A DNA stretch of 64,000 nucleotides from Aldersonia sp. NBC_00410. GTDB taxonomy: Bacteria > Actinomycetota > Actinomycetes > Mycobacteriales > Mycobacteriaceae. The notes beneath the pieces were generated by a model. The model was not told where the DNA came from. It searched no databases and was given only the letters and a program-made list of their open reading frames with translations. The position numbers and the translations under genes are program-made. Numbering within the stretch: position 1 is the stretch's first letter; each line of letters opens with the position of its first letter. Shown in pieces: positions 9,015-17,326 of the stretch. The stretch covers positions 62,001 through 126,000 of the forward strand of contig NZ_JAPENM010000007.1 of the NCBI RefSeq assembly GCF_026342035.1. The letters are read 5' to 3'.

Positions 9015-9821
9015 GTGAGTGATTCGTACTACGAGCTGATCGACGCCGATGATCCGATCGGGGAGAAGTTCCGGGCGACCGACTTCACGATCAGCACCTG
9101 GACGGCGGCCATTCAGCACGGCGCGCCGCCGTCGGCACTGCTCGTGCGGGCGCTGGAGCGCTGTGCGGCGCGCGAGGACACCCGGCTGAGCCGGGTCGCG
9201 ATCGACCTGCTCGGACCGGTTCCGGTCACCGACCAACTGTGGGTGCGGGCCGAGGTGGTCCGACCCGGGCGCCGGATCGAACTCCTCGTCGCGGAACTGC
9301 TCGCACCCGGCCCGGACGGAAACCCGCGCCCGGTCGCGCGGGCCACCGGCTGGCGCCTGCAGACCATCGACACCAGGGACGTTGTGTACGCCGCCGAAGC
9401 ACCCCTGCCCCCGCTGTCGCAGGGCCGCAACCACAATCTCGGCGACAACTGGGACCGCAACTACGTGCACAGCCTGGACTGGCGCTGGCTGACCGAGCCG
9501 ACCAGCGGCGGGGTCGGCGAATCGTGGCTCAAGCCGATCGTCGACCTCGTCAAGGGTGAGACGATGACGCCGCTGGAGCGGCTGTTCGCCGTCGCCGACG
9601 ACGCCAACGGGATCGGGTCGAGCCTGGACATCCGGAAGTGGACGTTTCTCAACAATGACCTGGTGGTACATCTGCACCGCGTCCCGGAAACCGAATGGAT
9701 CGGCATCCGCGCGGAGACCAACTACGGACCCGACGGAATCGGCACGACGGTCGGCACGCTGTTCGACGAACGAGGTGCGCTGGGCAGCATTGCTCAGTCG
9801 GTGCTCATGCGGCGCCGGTGA
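9015..9821 (+). CDS. Double-hotdog acyl-CoA thioesterase-like protein
   Basis: A 268-residue protein with two hotdog halves in the style of TesB/4HBT_3 thioesterases. The N-terminal half has the AAIQHGAPPSALL helix and the strand pair RVAIDLLGPVPV. The C-terminal half ends with the family pattern GTLFDERGALGSIAQSV. Starting at GTG 9015 (AAGAAGG upstream) leaves 19 bp to the lactonase gene, so the two are probably co-transcribed. The likely role is release of a free acid from a CoA thioester; the substrate is unknown. Confidence 0.8.
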   Translation: MSDSYYELIDADDPIGEKFRATDFTISTWTAAIQHGAPPSALLVRALERCAAREDTRLSRVAIDLLGPVPVTDQLWVRAEVVRPGRRIELLVAELLAPGPDGNPRPVARATGWRLQTIDTRDVVYAAEAPLPPLSQGRNHNLGDNWDRNYVHSLDWRWLTEPTSGGVGESWLKPIVDLVKGETMTPLERLFAVADDANGIGSSLDIRKWTFLNNDLVVHLHRVPETEWIGIRAETNYGPDGIGTTVGTLFDERGALGSIAQSVLMRRR

Positions 9822-9896
9822 CGTCGACCGGCACTACCATCATGACCTCGACGTAGATCCACACCTTCCGCGACGACACAGGAAAGCCGGGACACA

Positions 9897-10514
9897 GTGG
9901 CACCAAAACGAACGGGGACCGCCCCGGAGGCGCCACCTGACACGAGAGTCGAGCATTCGGTAAGCGAACCGGACACCGACGCCGTGCAGATGCACACCAG
10001 TCGACGCATCCTCGAAGCTACCTCCGAGGTACTGGTGCGAAGCGGAATCGGCAAGCTCAGCCTGTCGGATGTTGCTGCGCAGGCGGGGGTTTCACGTCCG
10101 ACACTCTACCGCTGGTTCGCCTCGAAGGAAGAGCTGATCGACGCGTTCTCGCGCTACGAGACCGACAAGTTCGACAACGGCATCGCCGACGCGATCGCGG
10201 GCTTGCGCGGCACCGCGCGCCTCGACGCCGCGCTGCAGTTCATCGTCGATTTTCAGCGGTCCTATTCGGGGGTGCGGATGATCGATGTCGAGCCCGAGGC
10301 GGTCCTTTCCCGATTCACCTGGGTGCTGCCCATCATGCGCAGCCGGCTGGAGCGACTGCTGTCCGGACCCGACGCGTCGCTCGCGGCAGCGACCGCGACG
10401 CGGGTTGCGGTGTCGCACTATGTGGTACGCAGCGACGACGCCGACGAGTTTCTTGCCCAGCTGCGCCATGCCGTCGGTATCAGGTCGCGGTCCGGCAGCC
10501 GCCCGGCCCGCTGA
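9897..10514 (+). CDS. TetR/AcrR family regulator
   Basis: A 205-residue repressor-type protein. A disordered N-terminus of about 30 residues precedes the helix-turn-helix (residues about 36-80), including LSDVAAQAGVSRPTLYRWF and SKEELI. The C-terminal helical domain would bind a ligand. The GTG start at 9897 follows GGAAAG at a loose distance. It lies 8 bp before the FAD oxidase gene and probably shares a transcript with it. I saw no clear palindrome immediately upstream. Confidence 0.9.
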   Translation: MAPKRTGTAPEAPPDTRVEHSVSEPDTDAVQMHTSRRILEATSEVLVRSGIGKLSLSDVAAQAGVSRPTLYRWFASKEELIDAFSRYETDKFDNGIADAIAGLRGTARLDAALQFIVDFQRSYSGVRMIDVEPEAVLSRFTWVLPIMRSRLERLLSGPDASLAAATATRVAVSHYVVRSDDADEFLAQLRHAVGIRSRSGSRPAR

Positions 10515-10522
10515 ACTCGTCG

Positions 10523-11890
10523 ATGACCGAACTGACCCGGGCGTTCGTCGAGCAGTTGGCGGCGGCGGTCGGCGCCACGCATGTCAGCACCGATCCCCAC
10601 GTCCTGCGCGGCCGCAGCGTCGACCACACCGGGCGCTACCACGGCAACGCAGGTGCACTGGTGCGCCCGGCGAGCGCCGCCGAGGCCGCCGACGTGGTGC
10701 GGCTGTGCGGTACGGCCCGCGTGCCGCTCACGGTGCAGGGTGGCCGGACGTCGCTGGTCGCCGGCACGGTTCCCGAGTACGGCGACGTGTTGCTGTCCAC
10801 CGAGCGGCTGACGACGATCGGTCCGGTCGACCGCGCGGACCGCCGGGTCCGGGTCGGCGCCGGTGTCACCGCGGCGGCGCTGCAGCGCGTTGCGATCGAG
10901 GCCGGCCTGCTGTTCGGGGTGGATCTCGCATCCCGCGACAGCGCGACGGTCGGCGGGATGGCGTCGACCAATGCCGGCGGGCTGCGCACGGTTCGCTACG
11001 GAAACATGGCCGAGCAGATCCTCGGTATCGAGGTCGTCCTCCCGGATGGCACCTTGTTGCACAGGCATTCTCGGGTGCGCCGCGACAACACCGGCTACGA
11101 CATGAGTGCGCTGTTCGTCGGCGCCGAAGGCACCTTGGGTGTCATCACCGCGCTCGATGTGCGGCTGCACCCGACGCCGGTACATCGGGCGGCGGCGGTG
11201 TGCGGGTTCGACGATCTGGCCGTGCTCGTCGATGCCGCCCGTCACCTGCGAGACCTGGATGCCATCGCGGCCCTCGAGTTGATCGATGCGAGCGCGTGCG
11301 CCGTCGCCGCGGCACATCTCGGGGTGCCCGCTCCGGTGCCCGGACGATGGGTGCTGCTGGTCGAACTCGCGGGCGAGGTGGATCAAACCGAAGGTCTCGC
11401 CGATGCCTTGGGCCACCTCGGTGTCGCCGAACGGGCCGCGGTCGGAATCGATCCGAGCGCGCGGCAACGGCTGTGGCAGGTGCGCGAGGCACACAACGAG
11501 ATCCTCGGGGTCTACGGTCCACCGCTGAAGTTCGATGTGGCACTACCGCTTTCCGAGGTGGCGCGGTTCGCCGCCGAGGTCGAGCCGCTGCTGACGCGGC
11601 ATTGCCCGGCGGCGATCCCGGTGCTGTTCGGTCATATCGCCGAAGGCAACCTGCACCTGAACCTGCTGCGCGCCGCGGTAGCCGGCGCCGCCGAGCGTGC
11701 GCTGCAGGAAGAGTTGATGGCCCTGATCGCGGGATGCGGCGGCAACGTCAGTTCCGAGCACGGCGTCGGCAGCCGCAAACGCGACTTCGTCGGATTGTCG
11801 CGTACCGCGGCGGATATCGCCGCGATGCGGACGGTCAAGGATGCATTCGACCCGCACCGCCTGGTCAACCGCGCGGTTCTGTTCGGCTAG
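10523..11890 (+). CDS. GlcD/D-lactate dehydrogenase-type FAD-binding oxidase
   Basis: A 455-residue flavoprotein of the FAD_binding_4 / FAD-oxidase_C type. It shows the PP-loop region VQGGRTSLVAG (about 72-81), the FAD-contacting GAEGTLGVI motif, a metal-binding HIAEGNLH histidine cluster and the C-terminal SSEHGVGSRK signature. Relatives oxidise D-lactate, glycolate or D-2-hydroxy acids. With an aldolase in the neighbouring operon, oxidation of a hydroxy-acid product is a reasonable inference. It follows the TetR gene directly on the plus strand. Confidence 0.9.
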   Translation: MTELTRAFVEQLAAAVGATHVSTDPHVLRGRSVDHTGRYHGNAGALVRPASAAEAADVVRLCGTARVPLTVQGGRTSLVAGTVPEYGDVLLSTERLTTIGPVDRADRRVRVGAGVTAAALQRVAIEAGLLFGVDLASRDSATVGGMASTNAGGLRTVRYGNMAEQILGIEVVLPDGTLLHRHSRVRRDNTGYDMSALFVGAEGTLGVITALDVRLHPTPVHRAAAVCGFDDLAVLVDAARHLRDLDAIAALELIDASACAVAAAHLGVPAPVPGRWVLLVELAGEVDQTEGLADALGHLGVAERAAVGIDPSARQRLWQVREAHNEILGVYGPPLKFDVALPLSEVARFAAEVEPLLTRHCPAAIPVLFGHIAEGNLHLNLLRAAVAGAAERALQEELMALIAGCGGNVSSEHGVGSRKRDFVGLSRTAADIAAMRTVKDAFDPHRLVNRAVLFG

Positions 11891-11909
11891 CGTTACCGGC
11901 CTGCGAAGG

Positions 11910-12101
11910 TCAGTCCACGACCGCGATAGCCTGGCGCGGGCATTGCCGCACCGCGTCCGCGACCAGCTCTTCGTTGTCCGGCGTCACCTCGGGCGCGAGC
12001 ACGTTCAGCTCATCGTCATCGTTGAGGTCGAACACGTCCGGGAGTATGCCCACACAGATGGCGTTGGCCTCGCACAGGCCATAGTCGACTTCGATTCGCA
12101 C
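11910..12101 (-). CDS. 3Fe-4S ferredoxin (P450 redox partner type)
   Basis: A 63-residue acidic ferredoxin. The pattern GLCEANAIC followed by QCPRQAI gives three cluster cysteines, with Ala where a fourth cysteine would be, as in the [3Fe-4S] ferredoxins that serve actinobacterial P450s. GTG 12101 is chosen for its AAGGAG Shine-Dalgarno and because the family begins with RIEVDYG. It is divergent from the TetR gene at 12189, with a strong operator between them. It probably feeds electrons to the P450 at 6078-7322. Confidence 0.93.
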   Translation of the reverse strand: MRIEVDYGLCEANAICVGILPDVFDLNDDDELNVLAPEVTPDNEELVADAVRQCPRQAIAVVD

Positions 12102-12145
12102 GGCAGTCCTCTCCTTGTGGTCCCCGTCGAGCGCTGGCCACAGGA

Positions 12146-12169
12146 TTACATTTGTCGCGATTGTTGTAA
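12146..12169. promoter_or_regulatory. 24-bp palindromic TetR operator, ferredoxin/TetR intergenic region
   Basis: The site reads TTACA-N4-TCGCGA-N4-TGTAA with perfect outer arms and a perfect six-base core. It lies 20 bp before the TetR start and 45 bp before the ferredoxin start, placed for autorepression and for control of the ferredoxin. The same geometry recurs at 8126-8149. Confidence 0.7.
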
Positions 12170-12188
12170 AGCGCGGCCAACCGGCGAG

Positions 12189-12869
12189 ATGGGCAGGACC
12201 GATTGCCGACCGAGATCGGACTATTACACTGCTTCCATTCGACAGCGAAGGAAACCCAACGCCGAGCAGCGCCGCCGCGATCTGTGCGACGCTGCCATCG
12301 AACTGTTGGCTGCCGACGGCGCACGGGGCCTGAGCCACCTCAAAGTAGATCGCAAGGCCGCGCTGCCGGATGGCACGACGTCGTTCTACTTCCGCACCCG
12401 CGAGGCACTGTTGCACGCTGTCGCCGCGCGGGTGGCCGAACTCGACCTCGCCGATCTGGCCTACGTGACCGGTGGCGTGTCAACGGCGCTGCTCGACGGC
12501 GGGGTGTCCACGCTCGCCACGGTCACGATGAGTTCGGCAGCGGAGCCCGGCTTGACCCGGACCAAGGCGCGCTACGAACTGCTGATGCACGCCAACCGTG
12601 ACCCGGCGATGGCCGAGACGTTCCGGCAGACGATCGCGCAGATGACGGAGATGGGCCGGCTGTTCATCGTGGCGCTGCAACCGGCGGACGCCGCGGCCGA
12701 TCGAGCGCTCATCGACGATCAGACCTTTGCGGTGCTGACCTTCATCAACGGCGTCCTGTTCAACTTCGCCCGCGGCGACCACACCGTCCGCAGTGCCGAA
12801 CAGCTCGACCGGTTCATCTCGGCCATCGTGTCGGGTGTCGCGACCGAGACTCGCTCGCCCACTGCATAA
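12189..12869 (+). CDS. TetR/AcrR family regulator, likely repressor of the P450 cluster
   Basis: A 226-residue TetR protein. The HTH is at about residues 33-75, with the recognition part LPDGTTSFYFRTREALL. The C-terminal region is all helical. ATG 12189 is the only start in the region, with a weak Shine-Dalgarno. The first 25 residues are basic and precede the usual TetR fold. The palindrome at 12146-12169 in its promoter and its near copy upstream of the P450 operon point to it as the pathway regulator, which is an inference from site similarity. Confidence 0.88.
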   Translation: MGRTDCRPRSDYYTASIRQRRKPNAEQRRRDLCDAAIELLAADGARGLSHLKVDRKAALPDGTTSFYFRTREALLHAVAARVAELDLADLAYVTGGVSTALLDGGVSTLATVTMSSAAEPGLTRTKARYELLMHANRDPAMAETFRQTIAQMTEMGRLFIVALQPADAAADRALIDDQTFAVLTFINGVLFNFARGDHTVRSAEQLDRFISAIVSGVATETRSPTA

Positions 12870-12872
12870 TTC

Positions 12873-13499
12873 CTACGCGGTCGAGGAAAAGTGATTCAGC
12901 CGCACCACATCGGCGAGCGGGCGGCGGCGAACCGGTCCGTGCCCGCCGCGCGGCCACCCGACTACGACGTGCCCGGCGAGCAACCAGTCATCGGGAATGC
13001 CGACGACTTCCCGCATCAGCGCTTCGCCGCCGTAGGAAGCCCAACTGGTCAGGCAGGCGCCCAGCCCCTGGGCACGGGCGGCGAGCAGAAAGTTCTGCAT
13101 CGCCGGGAAGATCGACCCGCCGAGCAGCAGTTCGGAGGCAGTGGGAAAGCGCTTCTGTGCGAACAGAACCGAGGTGTGCTCACCCGCACGGTCATGCAAT
13201 TCGTAGGTGGCGCGGTTGCTGCGGGCGCGGCGGCTGTTGTCGTCGTCGGCGGGTCGGCTCATCCCGTACACCGGTTCGATCACTTCGAGCGCATGCACGG
13301 CGCATTTGGCGACCACCGCACGAAGTTCGGGGGAATTGAGCACGATGAACCGCCACTCCTGGGCATTGGCTCCCGAGGGCGCCCAGGAGGCCGCCTGTAG
13401 GCAGCGCGTCAGCGTCGCATCGTCGACGGGCTCGTCGGTGAACCGCCGGATGGTCCGCGCGGTCGACATGACTTCCCAGACGTCGGTGCTTGCTGCCAT
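12873..13499 (-). CDS. Nitroreductase family protein
   Basis: A 208-residue FMN-dependent nitroreductase. The TARTIRRFTDEPVDD motif near the N-terminus contacts FMN phosphate, SGANAQEW matches the SxxNxQxW region, and GLGACLTSW lies near the C-terminus. An AAGGGGA Shine-Dalgarno supports ATG 13499. It converges with the TetR gene, with 3 bp between their ends. Family members reduce nitro groups, enones or flavins with NAD(P)H; the substrate is not evident. Confidence 0.9.
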   Translation of the reverse strand: MAASTDVWEVMSTARTIRRFTDEPVDDATLTRCLQAASWAPSGANAQEWRFIVLNSPELRAVVAKCAVHALEVIEPVYGMSRPADDDNSRRARSNRATYELHDRAGEHTSVLFAQKRFPTASELLLGGSIFPAMQNFLLAARAQGLGACLTSWASYGGEALMREVVGIPDDWLLAGHVVVGWPRGGHGPVRRRPLADVVRLNHFSSTA

Positions 13500-13635
13500 G
13501 CGAATCCCCTTCGGCGCTCGGTGCTGTTGCCACCCGGCCGCCCACGCTATACCGCCGCGCGGACGCCGCAAAGGTGCCGAAACGGTGGCAGGGACCCGAC
13601 CGCGTGGCCGAGTCCCTGCCGGTGGAGTTGAACGA

Positions 13636-14283
13636 TCAGTACGCCGAGTTGACGTTGTCCATCGAGCCGTACCTGTGTGCGGCGTAGTTGCAGGCCGCGA
13701 CGATGTTGGCAACCGGATCCCAGACGTCGAACGCGGTGCCGTCGATGTGGAAGGCCGCGAAGGTCGGATCGATGACCTGCAGCAGGCCCTTGGACGGGAT
13801 ACCGGCGGCGGCGTTCGAGTCGTACAGGTTGATCGCCCCCGGGTTGCCACTGGACTCCCGCAGGATGTTGCGGCGGATACCCTCGTAGCTGGCCGGAATG
13901 CCGTGCGCGTTGAGGATGTCCATCGCCTGATGAATCCAGCCGTCGAGGTTGTTCTCGTAAACCGGGGCGGGCGGCACGGGCGGCGCGGGCGGCGCGGGCG
14001 GCGCGGGCGGCGCGGGTGCCGGCGCGATCGCCGGGACGACGACGGGCGGCGCGGACGCCGGGAACGGCGCGGCTTGCGCGGCCGGGGCAGCGGTCGTTTC
14101 TGCGGCCACGTTAGCGGCCTGTGCGTACGGGGCGGGGTCGGCGGCGGAGATCGACCCGACGGTGGCAGCGACGACAACAGCGAGCGCGGCGGCGCCGGCG
14201 GTGAGGCCGACCGGACCGGGTGCGTCGTGGCGCAGCGACAAACGGGTCCGGACACCCTGGAACGACTTCGAAATTGCGGACAT
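13636..14283 (-). CDS. Secreted transglycosylase (SLT domain, Rpf-like)
   Basis: A 215-residue exported protein. An N-terminal stretch (about 1-45) of basic residues then a hydrophobic helix (GLTAGAAALAVVVAATVG) acts as signal or anchor. It is followed by an Ala/Pro linker with repeated APPAPP and a C-terminal lysozyme-like SLT domain of about 100 residues. The probable catalytic Glu is in NILRESSGNP, and SKGLLQVI is the substrate-site signature. It would cut peptidoglycan glycan strands. ATG 14283 has AGGAAA upstream. Confidence 0.9.
   Translation of the reverse strand: MSAISKSFQGVRTRLSLRHDAPGPVGLTAGAAALAVVVAATVGSISAADPAPYAQAANVAAETTAAPAAQAAPFPASAPPVVVPAIAPAPAPPAPPAPPAPPVPPAPVYENNLDGWIHQAMDILNAHGIPASYEGIRRNILRESSGNPGAINLYDSNAAAGIPSKGLLQVIDPTFAAFHIDGTAFDVWDPVANIVAACNYAAHRYGSMDNVNSAY
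13975..14018. repeat. 9-bp tandem repeat encoding the Pro/Ala linker
   Basis: Consecutive GGCGCGGGC-type 9-mers encode the APPAPPAPP linker of the transglycosylase. This low-complexity repeat is prone to length variation and has no separate function that I can see. Confidence 0.7.
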
Positions 14284-14925
14284 GGGGATCTGTTTCCTGA
14301 TCGTGTCTCGGCCGGGCAGGCCGTAGCAGGACACGCGCGCACTCGCCACGAGCGCGGTAGCACTCGTTGACACGGCGTATTCGGCTATGGATGTAGATGA
14401 GCAATGGGGGAGGTGACTCCCCGGCGGCATGTTGCGACGTGGGCAACGGCAGGTTCGGTGACCGGCCAGTTGTTCGCTTTTATGCAGCCCCGGCGGCGAT
14501 GACAGCCCCGGCTGTTGCAGCGAGCCCGAGCGTCGCCCATGCGGTGTAGGTCCGCATTCGTGGCTCGACTTTCTCGTACTTGCCAGACTTCGGTCTGTTC
14601 GTGACAGATCACAGATTGATATCTACGGGTGAACTAAAGGTAAACGGAGCCTGAGAGAATTCTGAGTAGGCCGGCAATTGATACTGCCAGCATTATCCGA
14701 AATACAGCGTGAGCTGGAGTTTTCCTATCTGAAACAATGGTGACCCGGTTCACAGAAGAAAATTTGACCAGATCTGTTTATTCGCCGTTCCGTGATCAAT
14801 TCGAACGTTCCGCGAACGTTCGTGGCGGGCGAGAAAACCGAATCCAACGCCTCGCGATCATATCCACCGCCATTGCGACAGATTGATAGTATGTTGACTC
14901 CAACCTATCAACGGTGGGACCGGGC
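14284..14925. other. Long non-coding stretch: transglycosylase leader and divergent promoter region
   Basis: This stretch holds no convincing gene. The half next to the transglycosylase (to about 14600) is GC-rich with several hairpins: a stem GGGGAG/CTCCCC at 14407-14422 and a GCCGGGGCTG/CAGCCCCGGC-type pair at about 14486-14515. The half from 14600 to 14800 is AT-rich and probably holds promoters for both directions. Rpf-type genes in actinobacteria are often preceded by riboswitches, but I could not match the c-di-AMP riboswitch hallmarks here. Confidence 0.5.
14804..14822. promoter_or_regulatory. Two palindromic GAACGTTC boxes
   Basis: Two perfect 8-bp palindromes GAACGTTC at 14804-14811 and 14815-14822 are centred 11 bp apart, one helical turn. 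They lie about 105 bp upstream of the MpaB-type oxygenase gene. This looks like a repressor site; the regulator is unknown. Confidence 0.45.
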
Positions 14926-15888
14926 ATGGCGAGTCGAGCAGCGACGCGAACTCCAGACGTCACAGCCGTGCGCCCGTGGGTCATCACCGAATTTCGCAAG
15001 CACACGGCGAGCGTCTTCGGTGGGCTCTTCGGCGGCGCAGCATTCGACCAGGTCGCCCTCCCCGCAGTGGCAGCGGCAGTCGATCGCACCGGGCGGTTTG
15101 CCGAGAACTTCAGCGACCGAGGTGTCCGCAGCGGATTCTCGGCCCTGCTGGCACTGTGGGGCGATCCAGCCGACCGCGCCGCCGAGGCGGAATCGCTCAA
15201 ACAGCGGCACCGCGACGTGCACGGCCGGGGCAGCGGAGACTTCGAGGGCGTCCGCTACAGCGCTCTCGACCCGGAGAACTGGATCTGGATCGGGGTCAGC
15301 GGGATTCTGGTCGCACTCAACTCGTTCACCTTCTGCACCGGTATCACGATGCGCCCCGCCGAACGCGAGGCCGCGTACCAGGTGATGCGCGAGGCATTTG
15401 TCGGTATCGAACTACCCGGACGGTCCGGAAAGCTGCCGGCCACCTTCGCCGACGCCACCACCTACTACGACCGCATGGTCGAGACCAAGCTCGAACCCAA
15501 TCCGTTCCTGATCGAACAGTTCGCCGGCCTCACCAAGCTTCCGTTGCCAACCCTGCTGCTGCCGAACGGCATGCGAATACTGTCGGCACCATTGTGGTTT
15601 GCGCTTCGACCCGCCGTCGGTCACGTCGTTCAGGTGTGCTCGTCCAAGGCGATGCATCCAGGCGTGCAGCGGCTCACCGGTTTTCGGCTCGAGCGGCGCC
15701 ATGAGCTGGAGTTCCGCGTGTACTCCCGGGCGATGCAGCTGGGGTGGCGGGTACTCCCGGACCGGGTGCTGCTCGCCCCGCTGGCCTATAACCGGCTGCA
15801 GTACGAGAAGCTGGCCCGGTTCCACCGCAGGTACGCCCTGGAGTCCTTCGCGCCGCCCCGATCGGGCCGCTCGGACTGCCCGGTCTGA
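14926..15888 (+). CDS. MpaB/DUF2236-type oxygenase
   Basis: A 320-residue protein of the DUF2236 (mycophenolic acid B / latex-clearing-protein related) group. It has the LALWGDP helix, the RHRDVHG motif with family Arg/His residues that bind heme b, a NWIWIGVSG segment, and the long helical C-terminus with RRYALESF. It is thought to be a heme-dependent oxygenase. ATG 14926 was chosen over a GTG 12 bases upstream; neither has a strong Shine-Dalgarno. The substrate is unknown. Confidence 0.8.
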   Translation: MASRAATRTPDVTAVRPWVITEFRKHTASVFGGLFGGAAFDQVALPAVAAAVDRTGRFAENFSDRGVRSGFSALLALWGDPADRAAEAESLKQRHRDVHGRGSGDFEGVRYSALDPENWIWIGVSGILVALNSFTFCTGITMRPAEREAAYQVMREAFVGIELPGRSGKLPATFADATTYYDRMVETKLEPNPFLIEQFAGLTKLPLPTLLLPNGMRILSAPLWFALRPAVGHVVQVCSSKAMHPGVQRLTGFRLERRHELEFRVYSRAMQLGWRVLPDRVLLAPLAYNRLQYEKLARFHRRYALESFAPPRSGRSDCPV

Positions 15889-16019
15889 GTCCGGCCGACG
15901 CGCTCCCAGCCTTTACATAATCCGCAGCGAATGTCACGATTTTGAGACCCGGCTATCGGCAGCCCTGCGCATTCCGGCGGGCCCACTACGGGGTGCGCAC
16001 CATCGGAAGGAATGCGCGC

Positions 16020-17312
16020 GTGAACAAAGACGACATGATCCTGATCAGCGTCGACGATCACATCATCGAGCCGCCCGACATGTTCAAGAACCACCTGCCG
16101 AGCAAGTACGCCGATGACGCGCCGCGGTTGGTGCACAACCCGGACGGCTCCGATACCTGGCAGTTCCGCGAGACGGTCATCCCGAACGTGGCACTGAACG
16201 CGGTCGCCGGCCGGCCGAAGGAGGAGTACGGCCTCGAGCCACAGGGGCTCGACGAGATCCGGCCCGGGTGCTGGGATCCGAACGAGCGGGTCAAGGACAT
16301 GAGCGCCGGTGGCGTCCTCGCCACGATGAACTTCCCGTCGTTCCCGGGCTTTGCCGCCCGCCTGTTCGCCACCGACGACTCCGATTTCTCCCTGGCACTG
16401 GTGCAGGCCTACAACGACTGGCATATCGACGAGTGGTGCGCGTCGCACCCGGGGCGCTTCATTCCGATGGCCCTGCCGGTGATCTGGGACGCCGAGTTGT
16501 GCGCTCAGGAGGTGCGCCGGGTCTCGAAGAAGGGCGTGCATTCCCTCACCTTCACCGAAAACCCTGCCGCCCTTGGCTACCCGTCGTTTCACGACGACTA
16601 CTGGACCCCGCTGTGGAAGGCTCTGGTCGACACCGACACCGTGATGAGCGTGCATATCGGCTCCTCGGGACGATTGTCGATCCCGGCGCCGGACTCGCCG
16701 ATGGACGTGATGATCACCCTGCAGCCGATGAACATCGTGCAGGCCGCAGCGGATCTGTTGTGGTCCAAGCCGATCAAGGACTATCCAGACCTGAAGATCG
16801 CGCTGTCCGAGGGCGGGACCGGCTGGATCCCGTACTTCCTCGACCGGGTGGATCGCACCTACGAGATGCACTCCACCTGGACCAAGCAGGACTTCGGCGG
16901 TAAGAAGCCCTCCGAGGTGTTCCGCGAGCACTTCCTGACCTGCTTCATCTCCGACCCGATCGGCGTGAAGGATCGCTACGACATCGGCGTGGACAACATC
17001 TGTTGGGAAATGGACTACCCGCACAGCGATTCGATGTGGCCCGGCGCGCCGGAGCAGTTGCACGCGGTCTTCGATACCTACAACGTGCCCGACGACGAGA
17101 TCAACAAGATGACGCACGAGAACGCGATGCGCTGGTACTCGTTCGACCCGTTCAAGGATGTGCCCAAGGAGCAGGCCACGGTGGGCGCGTTACGCAAGTC
17201 CGCGGAAGGACACGACGTTTCCATTCAGGCCCTGTCGCACCGGGAGAAGAGCGGCACCAGCTTCGCCGAGTTCGCGGCCAGTGCGAAGGCGGTTGCCGGC
17301 GCACAGGACTGA
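16020..17312 (+). CDS. Amidohydrolase family (ACMSD-like TIM barrel) protein
   Basis: A 430-residue amidohydrolase_2 protein. An early DDH metal motif (SVDDHIIEP, about residues 11-19), a barrel His in VMSVHIGSSG and the closing Asp in MDYPHSDSMWPG are visible. This family includes ACMSD-type decarboxylases and hydrolases acting on aromatic or carboxylated rings. GTG 16020 follows GGAAGG with 9 bases spacing. It stands alone, convergent with a TetR gene. The exact reaction is not predictable. Confidence 0.88.
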   Translation: MNKDDMILISVDDHIIEPPDMFKNHLPSKYADDAPRLVHNPDGSDTWQFRETVIPNVALNAVAGRPKEEYGLEPQGLDEIRPGCWDPNERVKDMSAGGVLATMNFPSFPGFAARLFATDDSDFSLALVQAYNDWHIDEWCASHPGRFIPMALPVIWDAELCAQEVRRVSKKGVHSLTFTENPAALGYPSFHDDYWTPLWKALVDTDTVMSVHIGSSGRLSIPAPDSPMDVMITLQPMNIVQAAADLLWSKPIKDYPDLKIALSEGGTGWIPYFLDRVDRTYEMHSTWTKQDFGGKKPSEVFREHFLTCFISDPIGVKDRYDIGVDNICWEMDYPHSDSMWPGAPEQLHAVFDTYNVPDDEINKMTHENAMRWYSFDPFKDVPKEQATVGALRKSAEGHDVSIQALSHREKSGTSFAEFAASAKAVAGAQD

Positions 17313-17326
17313 TCGAGGACACACAA

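Noticed and set aside
13975-14018. A short tandem array as a CRISPR
   Set aside because: The repeats are 9-bp in-frame codons of a Pro/Ala linker with no spacers.
14284-14640. A c-di-AMP (ydaO) riboswitch before the transglycosylase
   Set aside because: The hallmark conserved segments of that riboswitch could not be found on the minus strand; kept only as an unresolved structured leader.
14804-14822. A LexA/SOS box
   Set aside because: The GAACGTTC units lack the four-base spacer of the actinobacterial CGAAC-N4-GTTCG box.
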